A DNA stretch of 30,757 nt, from the NCBI GenBank assembly GCA_002308235.1, contig DBVS01000070.1, positions 678 through 31,434 on the forward strand. The letters run 5' to 3'. Position 1 is the first letter of the stretch. Each line of letters opens with the position of its first letter. The DNA is from Lachnospiraceae bacterium UBA1258. GTDB taxonomy: Bacteria > Bacillota > Clostridia > Lachnospirales > Lachnospiraceae. The position numbers and the translations under genes are program-made. Positions 1 through 7,251 of the stretch are shown piece after piece. Below the pieces are notes generated by a model that saw only the letters and a list, made by a program, of their open reading frames with translations, was not told where the DNA came from and searched no databases.

Positions 1-370
1 CGACATCGGAAAGATTTTCTACAGCGAGCGCAATATCGTGGCATATAACAAGCTCGGTCTCGGAAGGCTGATCTACCAGCTTCCGGTTCAGATGTGCAAG
101 ATGTTCATTCACGAGATATTCGCGGGCAGGTCCCCCGATGATTTTGATGAGGAAACGCTTCAGACCATAAACAAGTTCTTTGAGAACAACCTTAACGTGT
201 CCGAGGCTTCGCGTCAGCTTTTCATTCACCGAAACACGCTTGTGTACAGACTTGACAAGCTTCAGAAGATGACGAACCTCGATCTGAGAGAATTTGATGA
301 CGCCATTACGTTCAAGATGGCGCTTATGGTTGTAAAATACATGAAATATATGGAAACAATGGAATTCTGA
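1..370 (+). CDS. PucR/CdaR-type transcriptional regulator, C-terminal part
   Basis: The reading frame is open from the left edge (first full codon at base 2) to TGA at 368-370, so only the last 122 residues are present and the true start lies outside. The C-terminal half carries a PucR/CdaR-style helix-turn-helix: 'NKFFENNLNVSEASRQLF' followed by 'IHRNTLVYRLDKLQKMT'. This is the usual DNA-binding end of sugar-diacid and purine-catabolism regulators. What the protein senses would be set by the missing N-terminal part. A terminator follows directly, so it is not cotranscribed with the amino acid operon downstream. Family assignment is firm; target genes are unknown. Confidence 0.85.
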   Translation, partial: DIGKIFYSERNIVAYNKLGLGRLIYQLPVQMCKMFIHEIFAGRSPDDFDEETLQTINKFFENNLNVSEASRQLFIHRNTLVYRLDKLQKMTNLDLREFDDAITFKMALMVVKYMKYMETMEF

Positions 371-378
371 TTGCCCGG

Positions 379-411
379 GACCTTTCCGTTTTGGAGAGGT
401 CTCTTTCTTTC
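379..411 (+). terminator. Intrinsic terminator after the PucR-type gene
   Basis: GACCTTTCC (379-387), a 5-base loop and GGAGAGGTC (393-401) form a 9-bp stem with one U.G wobble. A T-rich tail interrupted by C follows. It starts 9 bases after the stop codon. Confidence 0.6.
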
Positions 412-425
412 GGACATTTTTTCTC

Positions 426-454
426 TTGATTTCGTCCAAAATCTGTGTTAACAT
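426..454 (+). promoter_or_regulatory. Candidate promoter for the hom operon
   Basis: TTGATT (426-431), a 17-base spacer and TAACAT (449-454) give a moderate sigma-A match. The 178 bases before the first start codon hold A/C-rich sequence with loosely repeated ACCCG words but no T-box or attenuator that I can recognise. Confidence 0.4.
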
Positions 455-632
455 ATTCCACGCATCACGGACATCTGTATCTGTCTGAAAAACACAAGAC
501 ACATAACCCGGAAAACACAGAGCGCACAACCCGAAGAATGCAGAACGTTTAACATAAAGGACGCAGAAAGCACAGTTCCCTGAAGCGGCGCGGAACCGAA
601 GCAGGGCATGAAAAGAGACGGGAGGAGGAACC

Positions 633-1076
633 ATGAACGACAAAGAAAAATATTATCTTGTTAGAGAGACAGCCGTTCCGGAGGTCCTTCTTAAAGTCAT
701 CGAGGCCAAGAGACTGCTGCAGTCAGACAAGGCGGCTTCGGTGCTTGACGCGACAAAGATGGTCGACATCAGCAGAAGTTCTTTTTATAAGTACAAAGAC
801 GACATTTTCCAGTTCCACGACAATTCCCAGGGAACGACATTTACCATAACGTTTCAAATGGATGATGAGCCCGGGCTTCTCTCGGACGTGCTTAAAGACA
901 TCGCCTCCTTCGGAGCAAACATTCTGACGATCCATCAGAGTATTCCGATAAACGGAATGGCTTCTTTGTCCTTAAGTATTCAGATCCTGAAGGATACCGG
1001 CAGTGTTTCGGATATCGTTTCAAAGATCGGCGAAGAAAAGGGCGTTCATTCGGTTAAACTTGTGGCAAAAGAATAA
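633..1076 (+). CDS. ACT domain-containing protein (UPF0735/PheB-like)
   Basis: This 147-residue protein has a short N-terminal helical part with a helix-turn-helix-like segment ('DATKMVDISRSSFYKYKD', about 39-56). A C-terminal ACT domain follows (about 68-145; 'DEPGLLSDVLKDIASFGANILTIHQ'). This matches the small UPF0735/PheB family, which often sits beside hom in Firmicutes. ACT domains bind amino acids, so a sensor or regulatory role in aspartate-family synthesis is inferred; the name PheB does not prove a phenylalanine role. The start is supported by GGGAGGAGG a few bases upstream. It is the first gene of the operon, 17 bases before hom. Confidence 0.85.
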   Translation: MNDKEKYYLVRETAVPEVLLKVIEAKRLLQSDKAASVLDATKMVDISRSSFYKYKDDIFQFHDNSQGTTFTITFQMDDEPGLLSDVLKDIASFGANILTIHQSIPINGMASLSLSIQILKDTGSVSDIVSKIGEEKGVHSVKLVAKE

Positions 1077-1093
1077 AAATACGGGAGCATGAA

Positions 1094-2305
1094 ATGGTTA
1101 ATGTAGGAGTATTCGGATACGGAACGGTGGGAAGCGGTGTAGTTGAGGTGATAAGCAAGAACGCCGAAGTTATCAGAAAAAATGTGGGCGATAGCGTTAA
1201 AGTTAAGGCGATCCTCGATCTTCGGGATTTCCCGGGAGACCCTTATGAGTCTTTGATCGTGCATGATGTGGAAAACATCGTCGGTGACCCCGAAATATCC
1301 GTGATATGCGAAACCATGGGCGGCGTGGGAGCCGCACTCAAATTTACGGAAATGGCTTTGAAGGCGGGAAAGAGTGTCTGCACCTCAAACAAGGAGCTGG
1401 TGGCACTTCACGGCCCTCGTCTTTTGGAGCTTGCGAAAGAAAATAAATGTAACTACAGATTTGAAGCAAGTGTGGGCGGAGGTATCCCCATCATAAGACC
1501 TCTTATGAATGCACTTACCGCCGATAAACTGGTGAAGGTGACGGGTATCGTAAACGGCACCACCAACTATATGCTTACCAAGATGACGGCAAACGGCGCG
1601 GATTTTGGCGATGTTTTAAAGGAAGCCCAGGATCTGGGCTACGCGGAGCTTCATCCCGAGGCAGACGTTGAAGGCTTTGACGCGGCAAGAAAGCTGGCTA
1701 TTTTGTCATCCCTCATCTACGGAAAAACAGTCAATTTCGAAGATATTCCCACGGAAGGCATTACCCGGATTTCCGCCGGCGATATTGCCTACGCAAAGGC
1801 TCTTAAGTATAAAGTAAAGCTTCTTGCCAAGTACGAGGACGGCGAGAGCGGTGCCTACGCAATGGTGGCGCCTTTCTTTGTGGGTGAAGACAATCCCCTT
1901 TACAATGTTGACGATGTTTTCAATGCCATTGCGGTTCGCGGTAACATGCTGGGAGATGCCATGTTCTACGGTAAGGGCGCGGGAAAACTTCCCACGGCCA
2001 GCGCCGTTGTGGGCGACGTTGTGGAATGTGCCAAGAATATCGGCGTCAATGTTCCCGTAAACTGGGCGGACGAAACTGTGAAGCTTTCGGGCTTTGAAGG
2101 TTCGAAGAAGTCTTTCTTTGTAAGAGTGGCAGCGGCAGAATCCGCCAAAGCCAAGGCTTCCTTTGACGGCCTGACCGAAGTCAAGGCACAGTCCGCCGAT
2201 GAATACGCATTTATTACAAAGAAAATGAGCGAGAAAGATTTTGCTGAGAAAACATCTTCTTTCGGAGCCGAAAAAGTGTTAAATTATATTAGGATAGAGG
2301 ACTGA
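1094..2305 (+). CDS. hom: Homoserine dehydrogenase
   Basis: This enzyme reduces aspartate semialdehyde to homoserine with NAD(P)H, the branch step toward threonine and methionine, in the cytosol. The 403-residue protein opens with a Rossmann motif (GVFGYGTVGSG, residues 5-15). It keeps the family signature around 'GIVNGTTNYML' and the 'EAQDLGYAELHPEADVEGFDAARKL' segment, where the substrate-site residues of this family lie. The last roughly 70 residues resemble a reduced ACT domain, so end-product control is possible but not clear. Length is slightly under the roughly 430 residues of Bacillus Hom. The next gene starts two bases after the stop, which implies tight translational coupling. Confidence 0.95.
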   Translation: MVNVGVFGYGTVGSGVVEVISKNAEVIRKNVGDSVKVKAILDLRDFPGDPYESLIVHDVENIVGDPEISVICETMGGVGAALKFTEMALKAGKSVCTSNKELVALHGPRLLELAKENKCNYRFEASVGGGIPIIRPLMNALTADKLVKVTGIVNGTTNYMLTKMTANGADFGDVLKEAQDLGYAELHPEADVEGFDAARKLAILSSLIYGKTVNFEDIPTEGITRISAGDIAYAKALKYKVKLLAKYEDGESGAYAMVAPFFVGEDNPLYNVDDVFNAIAVRGNMLGDAMFYGKGAGKLPTASAVVGDVVECAKNIGVNVPVNWADETVKLSGFEGSKKSFFVRVAAAESAKAKASFDGLTEVKAQSADEYAFITKKMSEKDFAEKTSSFGAEKVLNYIRIED

Positions 2306-2307
2306 GG

Positions 2308-3513
2308 ATGAAATACGTTATTGTTCTTTGCGACGGAATGGCAGATGAGCCCATTGAGGCCCTTGGCGGCAAGACTCCTCTTGAATACGCCGATACCAAG
2401 GCTCTCGATTCCCTGAGCGGTAAGTCCGAGATAGGCGTTGCCTACACGATACCCGAGGGTATGAGCCCCGGAAGCGATACGGCAAACCTGGCGGTTTTGG
2501 GATATGATCCCAAGAAGTACTATTCGGGCAGGTCACCCCTTGAGGCCCTGAGCATCGGAGTTCCCATGGAGGATACCGATATTGCGATTCGCTGCAATAT
2601 AGTTACTCTCAGCGAAGAAGATGTTCCTTTCGAGGAACTTACCATAATCGATCACAGTTCGGGTGAGATTTCCACGGAAGACTGTGACGTGCTTTTGAAG
2701 GCTGTCGCCAAAGAACTTGCAAACGACAGATTTCAATTTTACACAGGCACCAGCTACAGACACTGCCTGATAGACAAGAAGGGAAGCGTGATTCCCCTTA
2801 CTCCGCCCCACGATATCTTAACGAGAAAGATCGGCGAATATCTTCCGAAGGATCCGGCCTTTCTTGATATGATGAAGAAAAGTTACGCAATCCTCAAAGA
2901 TCACCCCATGAACATCGAACGCAAGAAGGCAGGCTTAAACCCCGCAAACTGCTGCTGGTTCTGGGGCGCCGGCACGAAACCGAAGCTTACTTCCTTTGAA
3001 GAAAAAACGGGGCTTCACGGTGCCATGATCTCCGCGGTGGACCTTCTTAAGGGCATCGCCGTGGGCGCCAAAATGGACGTTATAAATGTGGAAGGCGCAA
3101 ACGGAGGCCTTAACACCAATTACGAAGGAAAAGGCGAGGCCGCATTTAAGGCATTGACCGAAGGCGGATGCGATTTTGTGTACATCCACATCGAAGCTCC
3201 CGACGAAATGGGTCATCAGGGCAGTTACGAACGAAAGGTCAAATCCATCGAGAACATCGATGCAAAGATCATCGGACCCCTTGTGGAGAAGTTAAAGACA
3301 AGCGGCACGGATTTCAGGCTCATGGTGCTTCCCGACCATCCGACTCCCGTGAGACTCCGTACCCACACAAGCGACGGTATCCCGTATCTTCTGTACGACA
3401 GCACCAACGAACAGGACCATACTTGGAAATATAATGAAAAAGAAGCCTATGAGGCACACAACACCGTGCTTGATGGCTACAAACTCATAAATAAACTACT
3501 GGAGAAAAAGTAA
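2308..3513 (+). CDS. Cofactor-independent phosphoglycerate mutase family protein; probable homoserine kinase
   Basis: This 401-residue member of the alkaline phosphatase superfamily is of the archaeal-type (ApgM) class. Metal-binding and catalytic elements are visible: 'VLCDGMADEP' at the N-terminus, 'SPGSDTANLAVLGYDP' with the expected catalytic serine, 'HIEAPDEMGHQGSYE', and 'LPDHPTPVRLRTHTSDGIPY' near the C-terminus. By sequence it would be called phosphoglycerate mutase. However, it lies between hom and the aspartate kinase gene with 2-base gaps, and no GHMP-type homoserine kinase is present here. A subgroup of this family in such operons has been proposed to be homoserine kinase (TIGR02535-type). 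Family membership is certain; the homoserine kinase role is inferred from context. Confidence 0.85.
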   Translation: MKYVIVLCDGMADEPIEALGGKTPLEYADTKALDSLSGKSEIGVAYTIPEGMSPGSDTANLAVLGYDPKKYYSGRSPLEALSIGVPMEDTDIAIRCNIVTLSEEDVPFEELTIIDHSSGEISTEDCDVLLKAVAKELANDRFQFYTGTSYRHCLIDKKGSVIPLTPPHDILTRKIGEYLPKDPAFLDMMKKSYAILKDHPMNIERKKAGLNPANCCWFWGAGTKPKLTSFEEKTGLHGAMISAVDLLKGIAVGAKMDVINVEGANGGLNTNYEGKGEAAFKALTEGGCDFVYIHIEAPDEMGHQGSYERKVKSIENIDAKIIGPLVEKLKTSGTDFRLMVLPDHPTPVRLRTHTSDGIPYLLYDSTNEQDHTWKYNEKEAYEAHNTVLDGYKLINKLLEKK

Positions 3514-3515
3514 AC

Positions 3516-4844
3516 ATGAGCAAAGTTGTAAAATTCGGCGGAAGCTCTCTTGCAAGCGCCGAGCAGTTTAAGAAAGTCGGAAAAATAATCAAGGAAGACA
3601 GCGAAAGACGCTTTGTCATTCCTTCGGCACCCGGCAAGCGTTTTGCAAAGGACAAGAAGGTCACCGACATGCTTTATGCCTGCTATGCAACAGCTGAAAA
3701 GGGCAAGACCGCAGCTGCTTTCAAGGCAGAGCTTGCAGCCATCAAGGAGCGTTACACCGAGATTATTTCGGGCCTCGGCCTTAAGCTTTCACTTGATGCC
3801 GAATTTGAAACCATTGCCGAGAATTTCAAGAAGAAGATCGGTAAGGATTATGCTGCTTCCCGCGGCGAGTACTTAAACGGACTCATTATGGCCGATTACC
3901 TCGGCTTCGAATTCATCGATGCCGCGGAAGTTATCAAGTTTAACGAAAACGGCGAATTCGACGCGGAACTTACGGATTCCATTCTTTCTGCCAAATTGAA
4001 GGGTGTTGTGAATGCCGTAATCCCCGGATTTTACGGATCTTTGCCCGACGGCTCCGTTAAGACCTTTTCCCGCGGCGGTTCCGATATAACCGGTTCCATC
4101 GTAGCCAGAGCCTGCAAAGCAGATGTATATGAAAACTGGACGGACGTTTCGGGCTTCCTGATCGCAGATCCCAGGATCATCGACAATCCCGAAGTTATCG
4201 AAACCATCACTTACAAAGAACTTCGAGAGCTTTCCTACATGGGTGCCACCGTTCTTCATGAGGACGCGATCTTCCCCGTCAGAAGCGGCGGAATTCCTAT
4301 CAACATCAGAAATACCAATGCTCCCGCCGATAACGGAACCTGGATTGTCGAGAGTACCTGCCAGAAGTCGAAATACACCATCACCGGTGTTGCGGGTAAG
4401 AGAGGCTTCTGCGCCATCAACATTGAAAAAGACATGATGAATGCCGAGATCGGTTTCGGCCGCAAGGTGCTTCAGGCCTTCGAAGATAACGGTATCTCCT
4501 TTGAGCATATCCCTTCGGGAATCGATACCATGACCGTATTTGTTCATCAAGACGAGTTCATGCACAAAGAACAGCAGGTGGTTTCCGCAATCCATCGTCT
4601 GGCAGATCCCGACAGCATCGAGATCGAAGCGGACCTTGCTCTTATCGCAGTCGTAGGCCGTGGCATGAAATCCACCCGCGGCACCGCAGGCCGTATCTTT
4701 TCAGCACTTGCTCACGCAAATGTAAACGTAAAGATGATCGACCAGGGCTCCAGTGAGTTAAACATCATCATCGGAGTTGCAAACAATGACTTCGAGGCGG
4801 CTATTAAGGCGATTTACGATATATTTGTTGTGGCGCGTTTGTAA
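3516..4844 (+). CDS. Aspartate kinase
   Basis: This enzyme phosphorylates aspartate, the first step to lysine, threonine and methionine. The 442-residue protein starts with the amino acid kinase motif 'VVKFGGSSLAS' (residues 4-14), has 'FSRGGSDITGSIVA' in the nucleotide-binding region, and ends with two ACT-type regulatory segments (about 290-350 and 365-440; 'VVGRGMKSTRGTAGRIFSAL'). The ACT pair predicts feedback control by an end product such as lysine or threonine; which one cannot be read. It is the last gene of the operon, starting two bases after the upstream stop, and a strong terminator follows. Firmicutes often have several aspartate kinases, so I leave the symbol blank. Confidence 0.93.
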   Translation: MSKVVKFGGSSLASAEQFKKVGKIIKEDSERRFVIPSAPGKRFAKDKKVTDMLYACYATAEKGKTAAAFKAELAAIKERYTEIISGLGLKLSLDAEFETIAENFKKKIGKDYAASRGEYLNGLIMADYLGFEFIDAAEVIKFNENGEFDAELTDSILSAKLKGVVNAVIPGFYGSLPDGSVKTFSRGGSDITGSIVARACKADVYENWTDVSGFLIADPRIIDNPEVIETITYKELRELSYMGATVLHEDAIFPVRSGGIPINIRNTNAPADNGTWIVESTCQKSKYTITGVAGKRGFCAINIEKDMMNAEIGFGRKVLQAFEDNGISFEHIPSGIDTMTVFVHQDEFMHKEQQVVSAIHRLADPDSIEIEADLALIAVVGRGMKSTRGTAGRIFSALAHANVNVKMIDQGSSELNIIIGVANNDFEAAIKAIYDIFVVARL

Positions 4845-4870
4845 AATTAATTAGCTTGATTATTATGAAG

Positions 4871-4899
4871 GGACAGCCGAAAAGAGGCTGTCCTTTTTT
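4871..4899 (+). terminator. Intrinsic terminator of the hom-aspartate kinase operon
   Basis: A perfect 8-bp stem GGACAGCC/GGCTGTCC (4871-4878 and 4886-4893) with a 7-base loop is followed by six Ts. It lies 26 bases after the aspartate kinase stop. Confidence 0.93.
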
Positions 4900-5026
4900 A
4901 CTACCATCCCGCGTCGCGTTTAGTTTAAATCTTGCTGTGGGTCATATTCTTTTGAGTTCAGTGAACCGTTTGTTAATTATTGATACAAGCCGTCGCAATA
5001 ATACCTTTTGCCTTTTCTCTGTGTGA

Positions 5027-5286
5027 GCTGCGGCGAAAACTTTTTTCAAAGGACAATCCAAAGCGCCGAATGTCGACTGCGAAGCTGTCGACAGCCTCCC
5101 GGCGATTGAGGGTGCGAAGCATGCTGGGCGAGGTTTTTTCGAGCTTAGCGTCCGTTGCTGCGAGAATGGTCGTCGGTCAGCGACCGACGACGTAGCCTCG
5201 GTCCATCGGCTTAGCCGATTATAATGACCGAGGTCTCCGGAAACATTAGCGAGAGCGTGTCCGTGAAAAAAGGTTTTCGCCACAGC
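5027..5286. repeat. 260-bp inverted-repeat element with nested hairpins
   Basis: The outer arms at 5027-5047 and 5265-5286 are inverted copies (left arm starts GCTGCGGCGAAAAC; right arm ends GTTTTCGCCACAGC) with one mismatch and one extra base. GGACA (5051-5055) and TGTCC (5258-5262) extend the stem. Inside are separate hairpins: CGCCG/CGGCG closing GTCGAC/GTCGAC (5064-5105); GCTGGGC/GCTTAGC with two wobbles (5124-5150); a perfect 10-bp stem GTCGTCGGTC/GACCGACGAC with a 3-base loop (5169-5191); and CCTCGGTC/GACCGAGG enclosing ATCGGC/GCCGAT (5196-5233). No credible gene is present. It could be a miniature inverted-repeat transposable element, a dispersed intergenic repeat or a structured RNA. 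The fold is clear; its nature is open. Confidence 0.75.
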
Positions 5287-5421
5287 GTACCACTAAAAAT
5301 AATCCGTATTCCGCGCCCTTCGTCACCTCTTTCAGAAAACACTGAACAGTATATAATTTACACACAATTTAAGCTCAAACGCGACAATTTCAAATAATTA
5401 TTAAGATTTTATAAAGTTGTA

Positions 5422-5450
5422 TTGACAAATAGCCGCTCATGGTGTATAGT
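5422..5450 (+). promoter_or_regulatory. Near-consensus sigma-A promoter
   Basis: TTGACA (5422-5427), a 17-base spacer and TATAGT (5445-5450) give a transcription start near 5457. The next gene starts about 350 bases downstream and an intrinsic terminator intervenes. This promoter therefore probably drives a non-coding transcript or an attenuated leader. Confidence 0.85.
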
Positions 5451-5456
5451 TATGCC

Positions 5457-5737
5457 ATAGAAAAGAGAAAGCGAGGTTAAACATAATAGTACAACAGAAT
5501 ATAGAGGAACATTCAATAGCCGTGAGATCGAGTACATAGTAATGGAACGGTGAGAACACAGACGTTCGGTACACGCGTACAAAATAAAAGATGGAAAGAT
5601 TCATGGAGATTCGGAGGTAAAGTCCATTGGACGAGGTAATGAAGTAGAGGGGACACCGGGAAACAGCGACGGTGTCCTCTCTACATGTTTATATCCCCGC
5701 AGTCCTGCATAGAGCCAGATAAGACTGGCTTTTTTTT
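5457..5737 (+). ncRNA. Candidate small RNA or structured leader upstream of the GH3-like gene
   Basis: Between the promoter at 5422-5450 and the terminator at 5713-5737 there is about 280 bases with no plausible reading frame. Visible structure includes GAACG/CGTTC (5545-5549 and 5563-5567) enclosed by GTAC/GTAC, GTCC/GGAC near 5622-5631, and a 15-bp stem starting GTAGAGGGGACACC (5644-5658 with 5670-5684). The single non-Watson-Crick pair of that long stem is a G.U on the plus strand, consistent with plus-strand RNA. I do not recognise it as 6S, SRP, tmRNA or RNase P RNA. It may be a stand-alone RNA or a leader whose terminator controls the operon at 5804. Confidence 0.5.
5713..5737 (+). terminator. 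Intrinsic terminator in front of the GH3-like gene
   Basis: AGCCAG (5713-5718), a 6-base loop and CTGGCT (5725-5730) are followed by an uninterrupted T-run to 5737. It ends the transcript started at about 5457, 66 bases before the next start codon. Confidence 0.85.
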
Positions 5738-5803
5738 GTGTCTTGTTGTATCATTATAAATTGAGTGATTATGTACTAAAGCAAAGGACACAGTTTTTTT
5801 GTA

Positions 5804-7237
5804 ATGGAAAACAATAAGTATTATTATGATCCGGAAGGTTTTTCGGAGGATCCGGAAAGAGCCCTCAGGAGAAAACGCCATCGCCGGACCCGTATGATCG
5901 CCTGGGTTTCGTTTATAAGCGTAGTGGTTTTGCTTTGTGTGGGCGGTTTCTTTTTGATAAAGGGACTGAGTGCCAAATTATCGAAGGTCGATCTTAAGAG
6001 GATCATCGGCGGAGATTCTCCGGTGAGCGCATCGGCATCGGCTTCCGATTCGGGCTCCGACCAGATCGTCGAAAATATCAACGATCACGAAAAGGATATA
6101 GTTGTGGATCCGAAGGATGAACCCAAGGGACCTACGGAAGAAGAACTTTTTGAGCAGGCTGTCGACAAATTCGTGGCCTCCATGAGCCTTAAAGATAAAG
6201 TCGCGGGGCTTTTCATAGTTTCTCCCGAGCAGATCACGGGTGTTGATGCCGCTGTCATGGCGGGAGACGGAACCAGAGTCGCACTGGAAAAGTACGCGGT
6301 GGGCGGAATCATCTATTCAGACAAAAACATCACTGCCTCCGATAAATTTGCGACGATGCTTCAAAAGACCCGGGAATTTGCAAGATATCCTTTATTTCTG
6401 GCTATCGACGAAGAACTTGGTAACGGCGTACTCGTAAGCAAACTTAAGCTTGAAGGCACCTTGAATGCCTCGGATCTTGGCCTTACGGGCAACTCCGACA
6501 CGGCTATGTCGGAAGCGGGACGGCTTGCGGATTATTTAAAGAATCACGGGATCAATCTTAACTTCGGAATCGTGGCGGATGTGCTTACCAATCCCGAAAA
6601 CGCGCTTTTGGCGGGTCGATCCTTCAGCGCCGACGCAGATGTCTGCGCCCAGATGACCGAAGCCTGCGTCAAAGCCTTTAATGAAAGGGGGATCACGGTT
6701 GCCCTTAAATCCTTCCCCGGGGAAGGCGATGTTACCGTAGATACAAAGGACACCATCGCGACCACCGAAAGATCTCTCGAAGAAATGAAGGAATGCGAGT
6801 TTAAGAGCTTTATCGCAGGTATCGATGCGGGAGCGGACATGCTTCGAATAAGTCATATCTGTGCGCCCAACGTTACCGGAGATTCGGAACTTTGCTCAAG
6901 CTCCAAGGCCCTTCTTACCGACATTCTTCGTTCCGAGTACGGTTACGATAACCTGATAATCATCACGGATGCTCTTAACAAGGGCGCCGTTTCGAATTAT
7001 TACGATTCCGCGGAAGCAGCGGTTACTTCCCTTAAAGCGGGTGCCGACATGCTGCTTCTTCCCGAGAATTTTGACGAAGCATACAACGGTGTCATCGATG
7101 CGGTTTACAAGGGCGTTGTTTCCATCGAACGCATAAATGCATCGCTTAAGAGGATTTACAGGGTTAAATTCAAGGGAATGACTTCCGACGAAATACTCAC
7201 TCTCGTGGGTATGCAGGATGCATCGGGAAATAACTGA
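5804..7237 (+). CDS. Membrane-anchored glycoside hydrolase family 3 N-terminal domain protein with altered catalytic motifs
   Basis: The 477-residue protein has a basic cytosolic start, one membrane segment (about 31-52, 'MIAWVSFISVVVLLCVGGFF'), an acidic/serine linker (about 70-105), and an extracellular GH3 barrel of the NagZ type (about 115-465). NagZ-type enzymes remove beta-N-acetylglucosamine from wall fragments. The usual signature K-H-F-P-G-H-G-D...D-S-H reads here K302-S-F-P-G-E-G-D309...D313-T-K315, so the acid/base histidine and two other conserved histidines are gone. The probable nucleophile D389 ('IITDAL') remains. It may have another specificity or bind without cleaving. No strong ribosome site is seen. 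It heads an operon with the GH5 cellulase 14 bases downstream. Confidence 0.85.
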   Translation: MENNKYYYDPEGFSEDPERALRRKRHRRTRMIAWVSFISVVVLLCVGGFFLIKGLSAKLSKVDLKRIIGGDSPVSASASASDSGSDQIVENINDHEKDIVVDPKDEPKGPTEEELFEQAVDKFVASMSLKDKVAGLFIVSPEQITGVDAAVMAGDGTRVALEKYAVGGIIYSDKNITASDKFATMLQKTREFARYPLFLAIDEELGNGVLVSKLKLEGTLNASDLGLTGNSDTAMSEAGRLADYLKNHGINLNFGIVADVLTNPENALLAGRSFSADADVCAQMTEACVKAFNERGITVALKSFPGEGDVTVDTKDTIATTERSLEEMKECEFKSFIAGIDAGADMLRISHICAPNVTGDSELCSSSKALLTDILRSEYGYDNLIIITDALNKGAVSNYYDSAEAAVTSLKAGADMLLLPENFDEAYNGVIDAVYKGVVSIERINASLKRIYRVKFKGMTSDEILTLVGMQDASGNN

Positions 7238-7251
7238 CAGGAGGATATCCT

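Noticed and set aside
371..632. Possible T-box or amino-acid attenuator ahead of the hom operon
   Set aside because: I find no T-box core motif, leader peptide or terminator/antiterminator pair between the promoter and the first start codon.
3873..4595. 240-codon minus-strand open frame opposite the aspartate kinase gene
   Set aside because: It lies wholly antisense to a well-conserved enzyme, shows no domain, and arises from codon bias on the other strand.
4942..5283. 113-codon minus-strand open frame within the palindromic element
   Set aside because: It coincides almost exactly with the inverted-repeat element and lacks any recognisable domain or clear ribosome site; the frame is best explained as a by-product of the structured repeat.
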